A stretch of 54,842 bases of DNA, from positions 1 through 54,842 of the forward strand of contig JAUVDN010000004.1 of the NCBI GenBank assembly GCA_030595325.1, written 5' to 3'. This DNA comes from Gammaproteobacteria bacterium. GTDB taxonomy: Bacteria > Pseudomonadota > Gammaproteobacteria > SZUA-229. Made by a program: the position numbers and the translations under genes. Shown one piece after another: positions 29,809-38,082 of the stretch. The notes under the pieces are model-generated. The model saw only the letters and a program-made list of their open reading frames with translations. It was not told the DNA's origin and searched no databases. Numbering within the stretch: position 1 is the stretch's first letter; every line of letters begins with the position of its first letter.

Positions 29809-30108
29809 ATGAAAACCGTAAACTTTCCTTACATTGCTTTAGCCTTAGGGTTATTCCTTATGATGGTGGTATTAAAAGGCAGTGAAGTAACCAGTGAAGG
29901 GGTTACTGCTTTACCCTTACTAACCTTGCTCATCGCCAACGAATGCGCCTTTATCTTGACAGCTATCGGTGCCTTTATCGGTATAAGGCAACTAAAATCC
30001 ATCAATTACAAGTTAACACAGAATCCTTTATACACAATGACTACTATATTGTGTATTTTACTGACCATTCAATTCACCTTACTTGGCATTAACCTCTGGC
30101 CGATGTAA
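29809..30108 (+). CDS. Small membrane protein of unknown function (99 aa)
   Basis: I recognise no family. Three hydrophobic stretches (about 7-23, 35-60 and 75-97) suggest three membrane helices with a short polar loop KSINYKLTQNP. Start ATG 29809 is the only reasonable one. Spacing to yehS is 56 bp, so they may share a transcript. A candidate -10 box TATAAT lies at 29696-29701. Confidence 0.6.
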   Translation: MKTVNFPYIALALGLFLMMVVLKGSEVTSEGVTALPLLTLLIANECAFILTAIGAFIGIRQLKSINYKLTQNPLYTMTTILCILLTIQFTLLGINLWPM

Positions 30109-30164
30109 CAACATTTAAATTTAATAACATTTAAAATTTACAACCTAACATCAATAACTAACTT

Positions 30165-30656
30165 ATGACTAATAACGACATCCTGCGCCGCATCAGATAC
30201 ATCTTCGATTTTAACGATAATAAAGTAATAGAAATTTTTGCCCTGGCTGAATGCAAGGTTAGCCGAGAACAGATAAGCGAATGGCTAAAAAAAGATGATG
30301 ACCCAGCTTATAAAGCCTGCAGCGATAAACAATTTGCTATTTTTCTCAACGGACTGATTAATTTTAAACGCGGCAAAAAGGATGGACCACAGGTCAAACC
30401 TGAAGAAAAATTAAACAACAACATCATCTTCAGAAAATTAAAAATCGCGCTCAATCTGAAAGAAGAAGATACATTAAAACTGCTCGCCTCCGCTGATCTA
30501 ATAATAAGCAAACATGAGTTAAGTGCCTTTTTTCGCAGACCGGATCACAAACACTATCGTGTCTGCAAAGATCAGATACTACGAAACTTCCTTAAAGGTT
30601 TACAGCTTAAACATCACCCGGCAGACAAACCTGATGCTGATTTTTCCTGGGATTAA
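30165..30656 (+). CDS. yehS: DUF1456 protein, YehS family
   Basis: 163 residues built from two copies of the DUF1456 motif: residues about 1-70 (NNDILRRIRYIFDFNDNKVIEIF...SEWLKK) and about 84-150 (NNIIFRKLKIALNLKEEDTLKLL...). This repeat structure and length match E. coli YehS. Function is unknown. It lies 27 bp before the transporter gene. Confidence 0.9.
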   Translation: MTNNDILRRIRYIFDFNDNKVIEIFALAECKVSREQISEWLKKDDDPAYKACSDKQFAIFLNGLINFKRGKKDGPQVKPEEKLNNNIIFRKLKIALNLKEEDTLKLLASADLIISKHELSAFFRRPDHKHYRVCKDQILRNFLKGLQLKHHPADKPDADFSWD

Positions 30657-30683
30657 TTTAAGCTGTCTCGATAGAAGCTGACT

Positions 30684-32084
30684 GTGAATACAAAAAACAT
30701 CACGCTGTTCGCTGGCCCCATAGCAGCATTAATGATGTATTTATCTGTGATAAATACTTCTTCAGCGGTAAATAACTCAGCATTAGCTATCACAGCAGCG
30801 GTGGCAATTCTCTGTGTCATCTGGTGGGTATTTGAACCTGTACCGATACCTGTCACTTCCCTGCTTCCCTTAGCTGTCTTTCAAATAAGCGGCGTTCTAA
30901 CAAAAGATGAGGTTGGACAATCCTACGGTAGCCCACTAATTTTATTGTTACTGGGTGGTTTTATATTATCTAAATCGATGGAGAGAAGCGGCGCACATCT
31001 GCGCCTTGCTTTGTTCATGGTCAATCTATTTGGCAATAAAAGCAGCAAACAACTGGTGCTCGGCTTTATGGTTGCGGCAGCAACGTTGAGCATGTGGATT
31101 TCCAACACTGCAACCACATTAATGCTGTTACCCGTCGGCCTTGCCGTTGCTGAGCAGGCAAAAGATAAAACGCTCTGCATACCACTGATGTTAGGTATCG
31201 CTTTTGCAGCCAGCATTGGTGGCATCGGTACACCAATAGGCACGCCACCCAATCTGGTTTTCATGCAGGTCTACGAGCAACAGTTCAATGAGAACATCGG
31301 TTTCACAGAATGGATGAGCTGGGGCATACCTGTCGTCCTATGCATGATTCCTATGACCTGGTTATGGCTAACCAGAAAGCTAAGTTACACCGGCGGCTTT
31401 AACATGCCTGATGTTGGTAAGTGGAGCACCACAGAAAAACGCGTAATGCTAATCTTCGCACTGACAGCAACCGCATGGGTAACCCGAAAAGAACCCTTTG
31501 GTGGCTGGAGTAGCTGGCTGGATCTGCCTGCTGCTAATGATGCATCGGTAGCCTTAATTGCTGTCATCTTAATGTTTGTTATTCCTGCAGGTTACGAAAG
31601 CGAAAATCGTAACCATGAAAAGCTGCTCAATTGGGAAACTGCCAGCACCATTCCGTGGGGAATTCTTTTATTATTTGGTGGCGGTATCACTCTGGCTAAA
31701 GCATTTGGTGTTTCAGGTTTAAGCACAGCACTCGCTGAAAACTTATCTGAGTTATCAACATTGCCCGTACTGCTCATGATCTTCGCAATCTGCCTGGGGG
31801 TAACTTTTCTCACCGAAACCACCAGTAATACAGCGAGCACTGTTTTACTTATGCCGGTATTAGCAGCCACCGCTATGGGCTCAGACATAGACCCAAAACT
31901 GTTAATGATACCTGCGACCATCAGTGCCAGCTGCGCCTTTATGATGCCTGTGGCTACGGCACCAAACAGTATCGTTTACGCGAGTGGATTTTTTACGACG
32001 AAGCTGATGGCAAAAGAAGGCATTGTTTTAAATATCTCTGGAGCTTTTATAATAACGGCTTTGTGTTATTTCCTTCTGGTGTAA
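30684..32084 (+). CDS. DASS/SLC13-family anion:Na+ symporter
   Basis: 466 residues, around 11 or 12 membrane segments. Family marks are the EPVPIPVTSLLPL region, the first SNT motif (WISNTATTLMLLP), GTPIGTPPNLVF, and the second SNT motif (TSNTASTVLLMPVL). These SNT motifs bind Na+ and the carboxylate in VcINDY-type transporters. The substrate (succinate-like dicarboxylate or sulfate) cannot be told from sequence. Start is GTG at 30684. A cupin gene follows after 9 bp. Confidence 0.9.
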   Translation: MNTKNITLFAGPIAALMMYLSVINTSSAVNNSALAITAAVAILCVIWWVFEPVPIPVTSLLPLAVFQISGVLTKDEVGQSYGSPLILLLLGGFILSKSMERSGAHLRLALFMVNLFGNKSSKQLVLGFMVAAATLSMWISNTATTLMLLPVGLAVAEQAKDKTLCIPLMLGIAFAASIGGIGTPIGTPPNLVFMQVYEQQFNENIGFTEWMSWGIPVVLCMIPMTWLWLTRKLSYTGGFNMPDVGKWSTTEKRVMLIFALTATAWVTRKEPFGGWSSWLDLPAANDASVALIAVILMFVIPAGYESENRNHEKLLNWETASTIPWGILLLFGGGITLAKAFGVSGLSTALAENLSELSTLPVLLMIFAICLGVTFLTETTSNTASTVLLMPVLAATAMGSDIDPKLLMIPATISASCAFMMPVATAPNSIVYASGFFTTKLMAKEGIVLNISGAFIITALCYFLLV

Positions 32085-32093
32085 ATCACCAAG

Positions 32094-32465
32094 ATGACAG
32101 AGCACTGGTTGAAAAAATGTGATTTATCGGATGAATATTATTTCACAGAGGGTTGTTTTATTATCGAACTATCCAATAGCTCTGATGACCCTAACTTGTC
32201 TATTGCCAGAGCTAGAGTAGAACCCGGTAAAACCACAAAGTGGCACAGTCTGCATGGCATTACAGAACGTTATGTCATCATTGAAGGTTCTGGGCTCATC
32301 GAAATCGGGGATTTTGAACCACAGCAAGTCAGTATCGGTGATACTGTCATCATCCCGCCTGGTGTACCGCAACGAATCAGCAATACGGGTAAATGCAACT
32401 TAATATTTTTAGCACTCTGCACGCCTCGTTTCAAAGAGTCATGCTATTCCAGCTTAGATAACTGA
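32094..32465 (+). CDS. Cupin-domain protein with degenerate second motif
   Basis: 123 residues, single beta-barrel cupin. The first motif (His51, His54, Glu58 in WHSLHGITERY) is close to the consensus. In the second motif, IPPGVPQRISN, the expected His is Gln93, so one metal ligand is missing. The metal may be held by fewer ligands or be lost. It follows the transporter by 9 bp and is probably co-transcribed. No substrate is evident. Confidence 0.8.
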   Translation: MTEHWLKKCDLSDEYYFTEGCFIIELSNSSDDPNLSIARARVEPGKTTKWHSLHGITERYVIIEGSGLIEIGDFEPQQVSIGDTVIIPPGVPQRISNTGKCNLIFLALCTPRFKESCYSSLDN

Positions 32466-32490
32466 GCACAGGTTTTAATACCTGCAATGT

Positions 32491-33207
32491 TTAACTAAAC
32501 TCTGCGTCGTGAAAGATATTTTGTACGTCATCAAGATCATTCAGCATTTCTAAAAATTTATCGAACATCTCAACATTTTCACCGCTAACCGGTGTATTTC
32601 CTTTAGGCAAGAACTGGATTTCATCAACGTCAAATTCAATATCAGGAAATGCCTCTGTTATCGCCTGTTTGGCTTTAAAATATTCGTTGTTCGGCGCAAA
32701 TACCGTTATTTTTCCATCGTCATTTTCGATATCGGTGACGTCAACATCAGCCATCAGTAATGCTTCTAATGCCGCTTCTTCATCTCCCTTGAATACGAGA
32801 ATGGTCGAGTGATCGAACATGTGCATAACCGATCCTTCAGTGCCAATTTTGCTTTTAGTTTTAGTGAAACACTGTCGTACATCACCAAAAGTACGGTTGG
32901 GGTTATCTGTTAGACAGTCAACAATGACCATGCTGCCACCTGGCCCATAGCCTTCATAACGAGCAACAGAAAAATCTTCACCGCCACCACCTTCAACTTT
33001 TTTGATGGCTTTATCTATAACATGTGTAGGTACCTGATCCTTCTTGGCGCGCTCTATCAAACCCCTTAATGCCAGATTGCCGTCCGGGTCTGTACCGCCA
33101 TCTTTGGCACATACATAAATTACACGACCATATTTACTGTAGACCTTGGCTTTGGCGTCAGATGTCTTGGCCATTGACTCTTTGCGATTCTGATAGGCTC
33201 TGCCCAT
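32491..33207 (-). CDS. YebC/PmpR-family protein, YeeN-type
   Basis: 238 residues. The start [21 protein letters not shown] and the block [19 protein letters not shown] are YebC family signatures; the N-terminal form resembles E. coli YeeN more than YebC (which starts AGHSKWANI). YebC-type proteins were long annotated as transcription regulators; some relatives act in translation. Not next to ruvC, where the true yebC usually sits, so this is likely the second paralogue. Confidence 0.92.
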   Translation of the reverse strand: MGRAYQNRKESMAKTSDAKAKVYSKYGRVIYVCAKDGGTDPDGNLALRGLIERAKKDQVPTHVIDKAIKKVEGGGGEDFSVARYEGYGPGGSMVIVDCLTDNPNRTFGDVRQCFTKTKSKIGTEGSVMHMFDHSTILVFKGDEEAALEALLMADVDVTDIENDDGKITVFAPNNEYFKAKQAITEAFPDIEFDVDEIQFLPKGNTPVSGENVEMFDKFLEMLNDLDDVQNIFHDAEFS

Positions 33208-33371
33208 AATGCTGGTGCTCCGTTACTATTGTTCTATTAGCGCTTTGTAATAAATGACCAAAGTTTACAGATAACCACACGGATAGGGAATATTGATTAT
33301 TCGAATTATCTGTTGACCTGTATCAATAAGTCGCAATTACGGCTGAATACAATGGAAATAGGAGGTGGATT

Positions 33372-33566
33372 ATGTCCTTACTAACACTGATTGTTGTATT
33401 AGCTCTGATTGCAACTGTTGCCACTCTTGCCTGGGGCATCGGTTCCATGGCCATGGGCGGGTCATATGATGAGAAGCACAGCGAACAACTGATGTTCACA
33501 CGGATAGGTATTCAGGCTTTTGCTTTTGTCATGTTGCTGGTCGCTGTATATCTTAGTGTAGCCTGA
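33372..33566 (+). CDS. HIG1-domain small membrane protein
   Basis: 64 residues with two membrane helices (about 4-26 and 42-63) joined by a loop with GGSYDEKHSEQLMFTRIGIQA. This matches the bacterial HIG1/twin-transmembrane group (SNKLM.R.R..Q-like). In mitochondria HIG1 proteins stabilise cytochrome oxidase; the bacterial role is uncertain. A near-perfect ribosome site (AGGAGGT) lies seven bases upstream. Confidence 0.8.
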   Translation: MSLLTLIVVLALIATVATLAWGIGSMAMGGSYDEKHSEQLMFTRIGIQAFAFVMLLVAVYLSVA

Positions 33567-33689
33567 CTCTAGTTCAGCTGCATTGAGGCTGTAACCCAAT
33601 ACTCAGGTTCATTGGTACGGGCGTCTCTGCTTAAAAAACGACTGCACACACTAATAAAATGTGACTCTCTTCAAGTTTTTTTAATATAG

Positions 33690-33709
33690 TTACGTATTAT
33701 AAGACGTAA
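33690..33709. promoter_or_regulatory. Inverted repeat upstream of the FHA gene
   Basis: TTACGT (33690-33695) and ACGTAA (33704-33709) form a 6-bp dyad about 110 bp upstream of the FHA gene. A plausible operator, not proven. The rest of the 250-bp spacer (33567-33816) shows nothing else I recognise. Confidence 0.3.
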
Positions 33710-33816
33710 TATAAGAAACCGTGAAATAACACTCTATAATCGATAATATCCCAATAAGATCCCTATAAAAATTAAACAAACAAAAAACACTTGCTGTAAG
33801 AATCAAGGAGGTACTA

Positions 33817-34188
33817 GTGGCAAAGATTATTCAAACGGTTGATGGCGTTGTCACAAACAAATTTTACGTCGATAAAGCCATTCTGAAATTCGGCAGAACA
33901 GGTGAAAACGAGGTGCAGATAGATGACCTGGCGGTTAGCAACGAACATGCACAGATAGTTTGCAAAACCGATGACAAAGGAAAGTCCATCTATTTTCTTG
34001 AAGACTTAGGCAGCACCAATGGCTCCTTCGTCAATGAAACGCAAATAGACACGCTGCAGTTACATCACAAAGACAGCTTACGTATCGGCTGGAACACATT
34101 TACATTCATTGATGATGATGAAACCAACCTCGAAAAAACCAGTGAAATAAAGAAGAGCTGGATACCGGGCGTTTATTTTAGTAAGTAA
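33817..34188 (+). CDS. FHA-domain protein
   Basis: 123 residues. A single forkhead-associated domain: GRTGENEVQID (28-38), SNEHAQIV and LGSTNGSFVN (68-77), covering the phosphopeptide-binding loops. No kinase or second domain; no type VI or pilus gene nearby. The start GTG 33817 has AGGAGGT seven bases upstream. Likely a phosphothreonine reader; partner unknown. Its stop codon sits in a 13-bp repeat. Confidence 0.88.
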   Translation: MAKIIQTVDGVVTNKFYVDKAILKFGRTGENEVQIDDLAVSNEHAQIVCKTDDKGKSIYFLEDLGSTNGSFVNETQIDTLQLHHKDSLRIGWNTFTFIDDDETNLEKTSEIKKSWIPGVYFSK

Positions 34189-34228
34189 TTTTACTAAGTA
34201 ACTTTAGTAAATAACATCAGTGAATAAT
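34177..34228. repeat. 13-bp tandem repeat, four units, across the FHA stop codon
   Basis: TTTAGTAAGTAAT (34177-34189), TTTACTAAGTAAC (34190-34202), TTTAGTAAATAAC (34203-34215), ATCAGTGAATAAT (34216-34228). The gene's stop codon TAA (34186-34188) is within the first unit. One of the clearest loci. Confidence 0.85.
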
Positions 34229-34284
34229 CTCAACCAATCATGTCCATAAAGAATTTCACACGGTGTAACAGCACTGAGATAGTT

Positions 34285-34884
34285 TCACGAAATAGACTGT
34301 AGTTTTTTCCAGGCAAGCATAACGCTTTTGTCTGCTTTTTCTTTTTTATTCAACTTCAATTCTTCAGGTATTTCATTTATCTGAATGACCCTGCTTGGCT
34401 TGCCTTTTGGAAACTCAGCCAGATGATCAAAGAATAGATAACCGTTAACCGGTACATTAGGAGCGAATTCAGATACCGCTTTAATCTGGCAATCAAGGCC
34501 ATAAAATGGATTGTCAAAACGATAACTTTTACGTCCCAACACCTGTGTCCATTGATCGATATCGTCAGCACAATAGATTTTACCGGGGTACTGCTTGTAC
34601 AGCAGCAAAGTGATTCCATCTTGACGTAAGATTAAACGATCAATAATGAAATGATAACCAAGACCATCAGGGCATTTAAAGTTAACCAACCGTTTTATGC
34701 CAAGACGATTTAATGATTTACGTGTCTTTCTATTTAGCCACCATTGCTTTATTTTTTTACGACTCAAAAACAGTAACAGTAAGAATACTAATGAAGCCAC
34801 TGCAATCGGCAGACGATAGGCAGTCAATGTGGCTATAAATAATTGGATTAATTCAGTCGGAGTCATCTTGTCATCAAGCGTCAA
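34285..34884 (-). CDS. Membrane-anchored NERD-domain protein
   Basis: 199 residues. One hydrophobic helix (about 25-45, PIAVASLVFLLLLFLSRKKI) anchors the protein. After it, LGIKRLVNFKCPDGLGYHFIIDRLIL and DGITLLLYKQYPGKIYCADDI follow the NERD (nuclease-related domain) pattern, related to PD-(D/E)XK. The expected Asp-Glu-Lys trio is only partly visible, so activity is uncertain. Possible DNA/RNA or housekeeping role unknown. Confidence 0.8.
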   Translation of the reverse strand: MTLDDKMTPTELIQLFIATLTAYRLPIAVASLVFLLLLFLSRKKIKQWWLNRKTRKSLNRLGIKRLVNFKCPDGLGYHFIIDRLILRQDGITLLLYKQYPGKIYCADDIDQWTQVLGRKSYRFDNPFYGLDCQIKAVSEFAPNVPVNGYLFFDHLAEFPKGKPSRVIQINEIPEELKLNKKEKADKSVMLAWKKLQSIS

Positions 34885-35015
34885 ATCAACGCTACCTATC
34901 TTTAAGTATCAAACGGATTTTATCATAACAATTAGCTAATTTAGTTATACCTGATCCACTTACCACTACTGCCACTCAAGAGTTATATTGCGAACAAACC
35001 CATCCATATTTAGCT

Positions 35016-35231
35016 AAGAATCAATTTTTCATCAATACGGCAGATAACACAATTCTTGAGCATATAGACTAAACACCGTCCGGCTGGGGTTATTACGTAT
35101 TTGGCGAAGTAACAGATGATATGGAGGTAATGGATAAGATATCACGCGTTAAAAAAACAGCACACGGCCCTTTTACCGCTTAGGCAGCGATGGTTCATGT
35201 ATCGATACGTAATATTACTGTCATAAAATAA
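35016..35231 (+). pseudogene. ppiB: Cyclophilin (PpiB-like) C-terminal remnant with two in-frame stops
   Basis: Frame +, with codons in phase from 35016: KNQFFINTADNTILEHID, then TAA (35070-35072), then TPSGWGYYVFGEVTDDMEVM and DKISRVKK..., then TAG (35181-35183), then a tail VSIRNITVIK and TAA (35229-35231). FFINTADN and GWGY.VFGEV are signature strings of bacterial peptidyl-prolyl cis-trans isomerase. The N-terminal half is missing. Weaker similarity may begin about 34971. A decayed, non-functional copy; whether an intact ppiB exists elsewhere cannot be seen here. Confidence 0.85.
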
Positions 35232-35320
35232 TAAAGACAAAAACTCCCCTTTTTGCTACAAAACTGTTAGGCTTGCGCCTCGTAACATTCTAATTTTTCA
35301 ATTTATTCAGGTATAAGTAC

Positions 35321-35524
35321 ATGGCTACAGGCACAGTAAAATGGTTTAACGAATCTAAAGGATTTGGTTTTATTTCTCAAGACGATGGCGGCGCAGACGT
35401 TTTTGTTCATTTCAACGCAATTCAAGGTACGGGTTTTAAAACTTTAAACGAAGGCCAGGCTGTTACTTATGAAGTAGAAAACGGCCCTAAAGGCTTGCAG
35501 GCAAGCAACGTAATGCCTAAGTAA
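35321..35524 (+). CDS. Cold-shock protein (CspA/CspE-like)
   Basis: 67 residues, single OB fold with both RNA-binding motifs, KGFGFISQD and DVFVHF, and the start [13 protein letters not shown]. Length and motifs are typical. Several paralogues usually exist, so the exact CspA/CspC/CspE identity cannot be set. A strong terminator lies 23 bp after its stop codon. Confidence 0.95.
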   Translation: MATGTVKWFNESKGFGFISQDDGGADVFVHFNAIQGTGFKTLNEGQAVTYEVENGPKGLQASNVMPK

Positions 35525-35546
35525 GTTTCATCGGCTAGTCCGATAT

Positions 35547-35577
35547 AAAAAAACCTCGCCTTGGCGAGGTTTTTTTT
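35547..35577 (+). terminator. Rho-independent terminator after the cold-shock gene
   Basis: CCTCGCC (35554-35560), loop TT and GGCGAGG (35563-35569), preceded by an A-run and followed by eight Ts. Confidence 0.95.
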
Positions 35578-35620
35578 GACTTAGATTTTGTAACTAACAA
35601 AACAGCTATTAGCAGTGTTT

Positions 35621-35648
35621 GTTTAAAACTTGTCATTTAAAACTTATC
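35621..35648. repeat. 14-bp duplication before a small gene's 3' end
   Basis: GTTTAAAACTTGTC (35621-35634) and ATTTAAAACTTATC (35635-35648) follow each other. They lie in the convergent spacer between the csp terminator and the next minus-strand stop codon (35669). Confidence 0.6.
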
Positions 35649-35668
35649 ACTAAGCATATTGCGGCATA

Positions 35669-35893
35669 TTACTCATGTGACGAATTGAGTTGCGCTATTG
35701 TTTCCATTGCAAGATCTAGAGCACGACATTCTTTTTCGGTCAGAAACCGATCACAGCTGCCATTATTGATGATGCTGTTATTGTAAATAACATCTATTTC
35801 CATTACAGCATGTTCCTTCAAATAGCCGCGTTCAGCTTCATTTGAATGATTTATCATGGCGTGAACACTATTCAGATCATGACTAGACAACAT
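35669..35893 (-). CDS. Small hypothetical protein (74 aa)
   Basis: I do not recognise a family. The frame is open from 35986, but the ATG at 35891-35893 has GGAG seven bases upstream, and the region before it is not protein-like, so the shorter form (MLSSHDLNSVHAMINHS...) is chosen. The product is acidic and soluble with one cysteine pair far apart (SCDRFL, ECRAL). It stands alone between the cold-shock and S4 genes. Confidence 0.6.
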   Translation of the reverse strand: MLSSHDLNSVHAMINHSNEAERGYLKEHAVMEIDVIYNNSIINNGSCDRFLTEKECRALDLAMETIAQLNSSHE

Positions 35894-35994
35894 GGTACAT
35901 CTCCTACTCAGTATTATTTGATATCTAAATAATATGAGCAGTGCACCCTGATAACTTGACATGCTACGCCAACCGTTTGGCAGCAATAAGCAAT

Positions 35995-36210
35995 TCAGTC
36001 CTCAATAATTAAGCGTATTTTTTCCCCATTAAATTCAATAACATCACCGGCCATTATTTTTTTTCGTTTTCGCGTTTCAACTTCACCATTAACCTTCACG
36101 TCACCTGATTCTATGGCTAGTTTCGCGACACCACCACTGGGTACCATGCCTTCAAATTTTAATATTTTATGAAGTTCAACCGGTTGAAAATTTAGAATAA
36201 CTTCTCGCAT
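35995..36210 (-). CDS. S4-domain RNA-binding protein, YbcJ-like
   Basis: 71 residues: a stand-alone S4 domain of the YbcJ/YaaA type, with LHKILKFEGMVPSGGVAKLAIESGDVKVNGEVETRK (key part shown in two pieces by residue 15-48) and the beta strand KIMAGDVIEF. The ATG (36208-36210) overlaps the last base of the ABC transporter stop (TAATG), so translation is coupled to that gene. Binds structured RNA by family inference. Confidence 0.9.
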   Translation of the reverse strand: MREVILNFQPVELHKILKFEGMVPSGGVAKLAIESGDVKVNGEVETRKRKKIMAGDVIEFNGEKIRLIIED

Positions 36211-38033
36211 TATGATTCACCCTCTTCTGCTTCCTCTTGCTGCAATTGCCACAGGTGCGCATACAGCCCGTCTTTTTCTAAAAGGTCTTGATGCGTTCCC
36301 TCTTCAACCACCTTGCCTTTATCCAATACCACGATCTTATCAGCATCGATAATGGTAGATAATCGATGCGCAATAACCAGAGTCGTATGCTTTTCTGCGA
36401 CTTGTTTTAGCGATTCGAGTATTAATTGTTCGGAATGAGAATCAAGTGATGATGTTGCTTCATCAAAGACCAGGATACGAGGATTCTTGAGAATGACACG
36501 GGCTATAGCAATACGTTGTTTTTCACCACCGGATAACTTTAACCCTCGTTCACCGACAACGGTTTGATAACCATCTGGCAGACTGCTGATAAAATCGTGG
36601 ATGTTTGCATGTTTTGCAGCCTGTTGAATCTCTTCGTCCGTCGCATCCAGTTTTGCATAACGAATATTATGATCGATGGTGTAATTAAACAGCACCGTAT
36701 CTTGTGGCACGATACCAATATTATTACGTAGACTCGCCTGCGTTACCTCATTGATATTCTGACCATCGATGGTAATACTGCCAGAAGCTACATCATAGAA
36801 CCGAAACAGCAAACGCGCTAATGTTGATTTACCCGCACCTGATGGACCAACAACCGCCACTTTATGGCCGTGTGGAATATCAAAACTAATACTATCTAAT
36901 ATTTTTCTATCCTTGTTGTAATCGAAACTTACATCATTAAAACGGATAACGGCATCGCTTACTTTTAGTTCTTTTGCACTCTCTGCATCTTTGACCTGAA
37001 CTTCTGTGTCGAGCAGCTTGAGCATCATATCCATATCCGCCAGTGAATATTTTAAGGCCCGATAGATAATACCCAAAAAGTTTAACGGAATAAATAACTG
37101 CAGCATCATGGCATTGACCAGCACCAGATCACCTAAGGTCATGACGCCATCAACAACACCTTGCGCCGCAAAGATCATCATTAAGGTGACACCAACTGCA
37201 ATAACGGCACCCTGGCCAAAATTAAGTAACGACATCGATGTCTGACTTTTAACTGCAGCAGTTTCCCATTTATTCAGGGTTTCATCGTACTGCTTAAGTT
37301 CGTAGGCTTCATTGGTAAAGTATTTAACAGTCTCATAATTGAGCATGCCATCAACCGCATAGCTATTAGCTGCTGATTCATGTTCATTCATTTTGTGGCG
37401 GTAATGCATCCGCCAGTTGGTTACCATCAGCGTAAAGATTATGTAAAAAACAACTGTAGTAAAAGTAATTACAGCAAAATGTGTTTCATAACGGCTTAAC
37501 AGGATAATGGCAACAAAGATAAATTCTGCTGCTGTCGGTAATATATTGAAAACAAGGTAATTTAAAATCGAACTGAGACTGTTGGTACCACGTTCCAGGT
37601 CACGTGTGATACCGCCTGTTTTTCTGTCTAAATGATATGACAAGGAAAGAGAATACAGATGCTTTAACACTCGCCGTGAAATGCCTCGCATAGCATGGTA
37701 TCGAACACGTGAAAAAATAGCATCTCGCAGCTCATTAAACAGGCTTGCGACTAAGCGTAAGGCACCGTAGGTCAATAACAGAATTAACGGCAGCGTCAAA
37801 CTTGCTGACGCTAAATTATCCATGGATAGCATCTGATTGCTATCTAAACTATCAACGATATCTTTTAATACCAGCGGCATACCCACGATAGCTACTTTAG
37901 ATAAGATAAGACAGGACAATGCGATGAATACACGACCTTTAAAATCCCAGATATAGGGAAATAAGCGTTTAATATTGTCAAAATCCTTACGATTTCCGTG
38001 CGGTTTCGATGTTGGACGATGCATCATGCTCAA
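36210..38033 (-). CDS. ABC exporter of the Atm1/HMT1 type (fused permease-ATPase)
   Basis: 607 residues. The N-terminal half has six membrane helices. The ATPase half carries Walker A GPSGAGKST, signature LSGGEKQRIAIARVIL and Walker B ILVFDEATSSLD. N-terminal RLFPYIWDFKGRVFIAL and the GMPLVLKDIVDSLD region resemble mitochondrial Atm1 and its bacterial relatives, which export glutathione-bound sulfur or metal compounds. Exact substrate unknown. The S4 gene follows with a 1-base overlap; the gene is divergent (49 bp) from the RND adaptor gene. Confidence 0.88.
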   Translation of the reverse strand: MSMMHRPTSKPHGNRKDFDNIKRLFPYIWDFKGRVFIALSCLILSKVAIVGMPLVLKDIVDSLDSNQMLSMDNLASASLTLPLILLLTYGALRLVASLFNELRDAIFSRVRYHAMRGISRRVLKHLYSLSLSYHLDRKTGGITRDLERGTNSLSSILNYLVFNILPTAAEFIFVAIILLSRYETHFAVITFTTVVFYIIFTLMVTNWRMHYRHKMNEHESAANSYAVDGMLNYETVKYFTNEAYELKQYDETLNKWETAAVKSQTSMSLLNFGQGAVIAVGVTLMMIFAAQGVVDGVMTLGDLVLVNAMMLQLFIPLNFLGIIYRALKYSLADMDMMLKLLDTEVQVKDAESAKELKVSDAVIRFNDVSFDYNKDRKILDSISFDIPHGHKVAVVGPSGAGKSTLARLLFRFYDVASGSITIDGQNINEVTQASLRNNIGIVPQDTVLFNYTIDHNIRYAKLDATDEEIQQAAKHANIHDFISSLPDGYQTVVGERGLKLSGGEKQRIAIARVILKNPRILVFDEATSSLDSHSEQLILESLKQVAEKHTTLVIAHRLSTIIDADKIVVLDKGKVVEEGTHQDLLEKDGLYAHLWQLQQEEAEEGES

Positions 38034-38082
38034 TGGCTTTCTCTGGTGTCGTTTTTCAACGGTTTAGGTTAAAGTTCGGGAC

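Noticed and set aside
33313-33353. Promoter upstream of HIG1 (TTGACC and TACAAT)
   Set aside because: The two boxes are about 29 bases apart, too far for a standard sigma-70 promoter.
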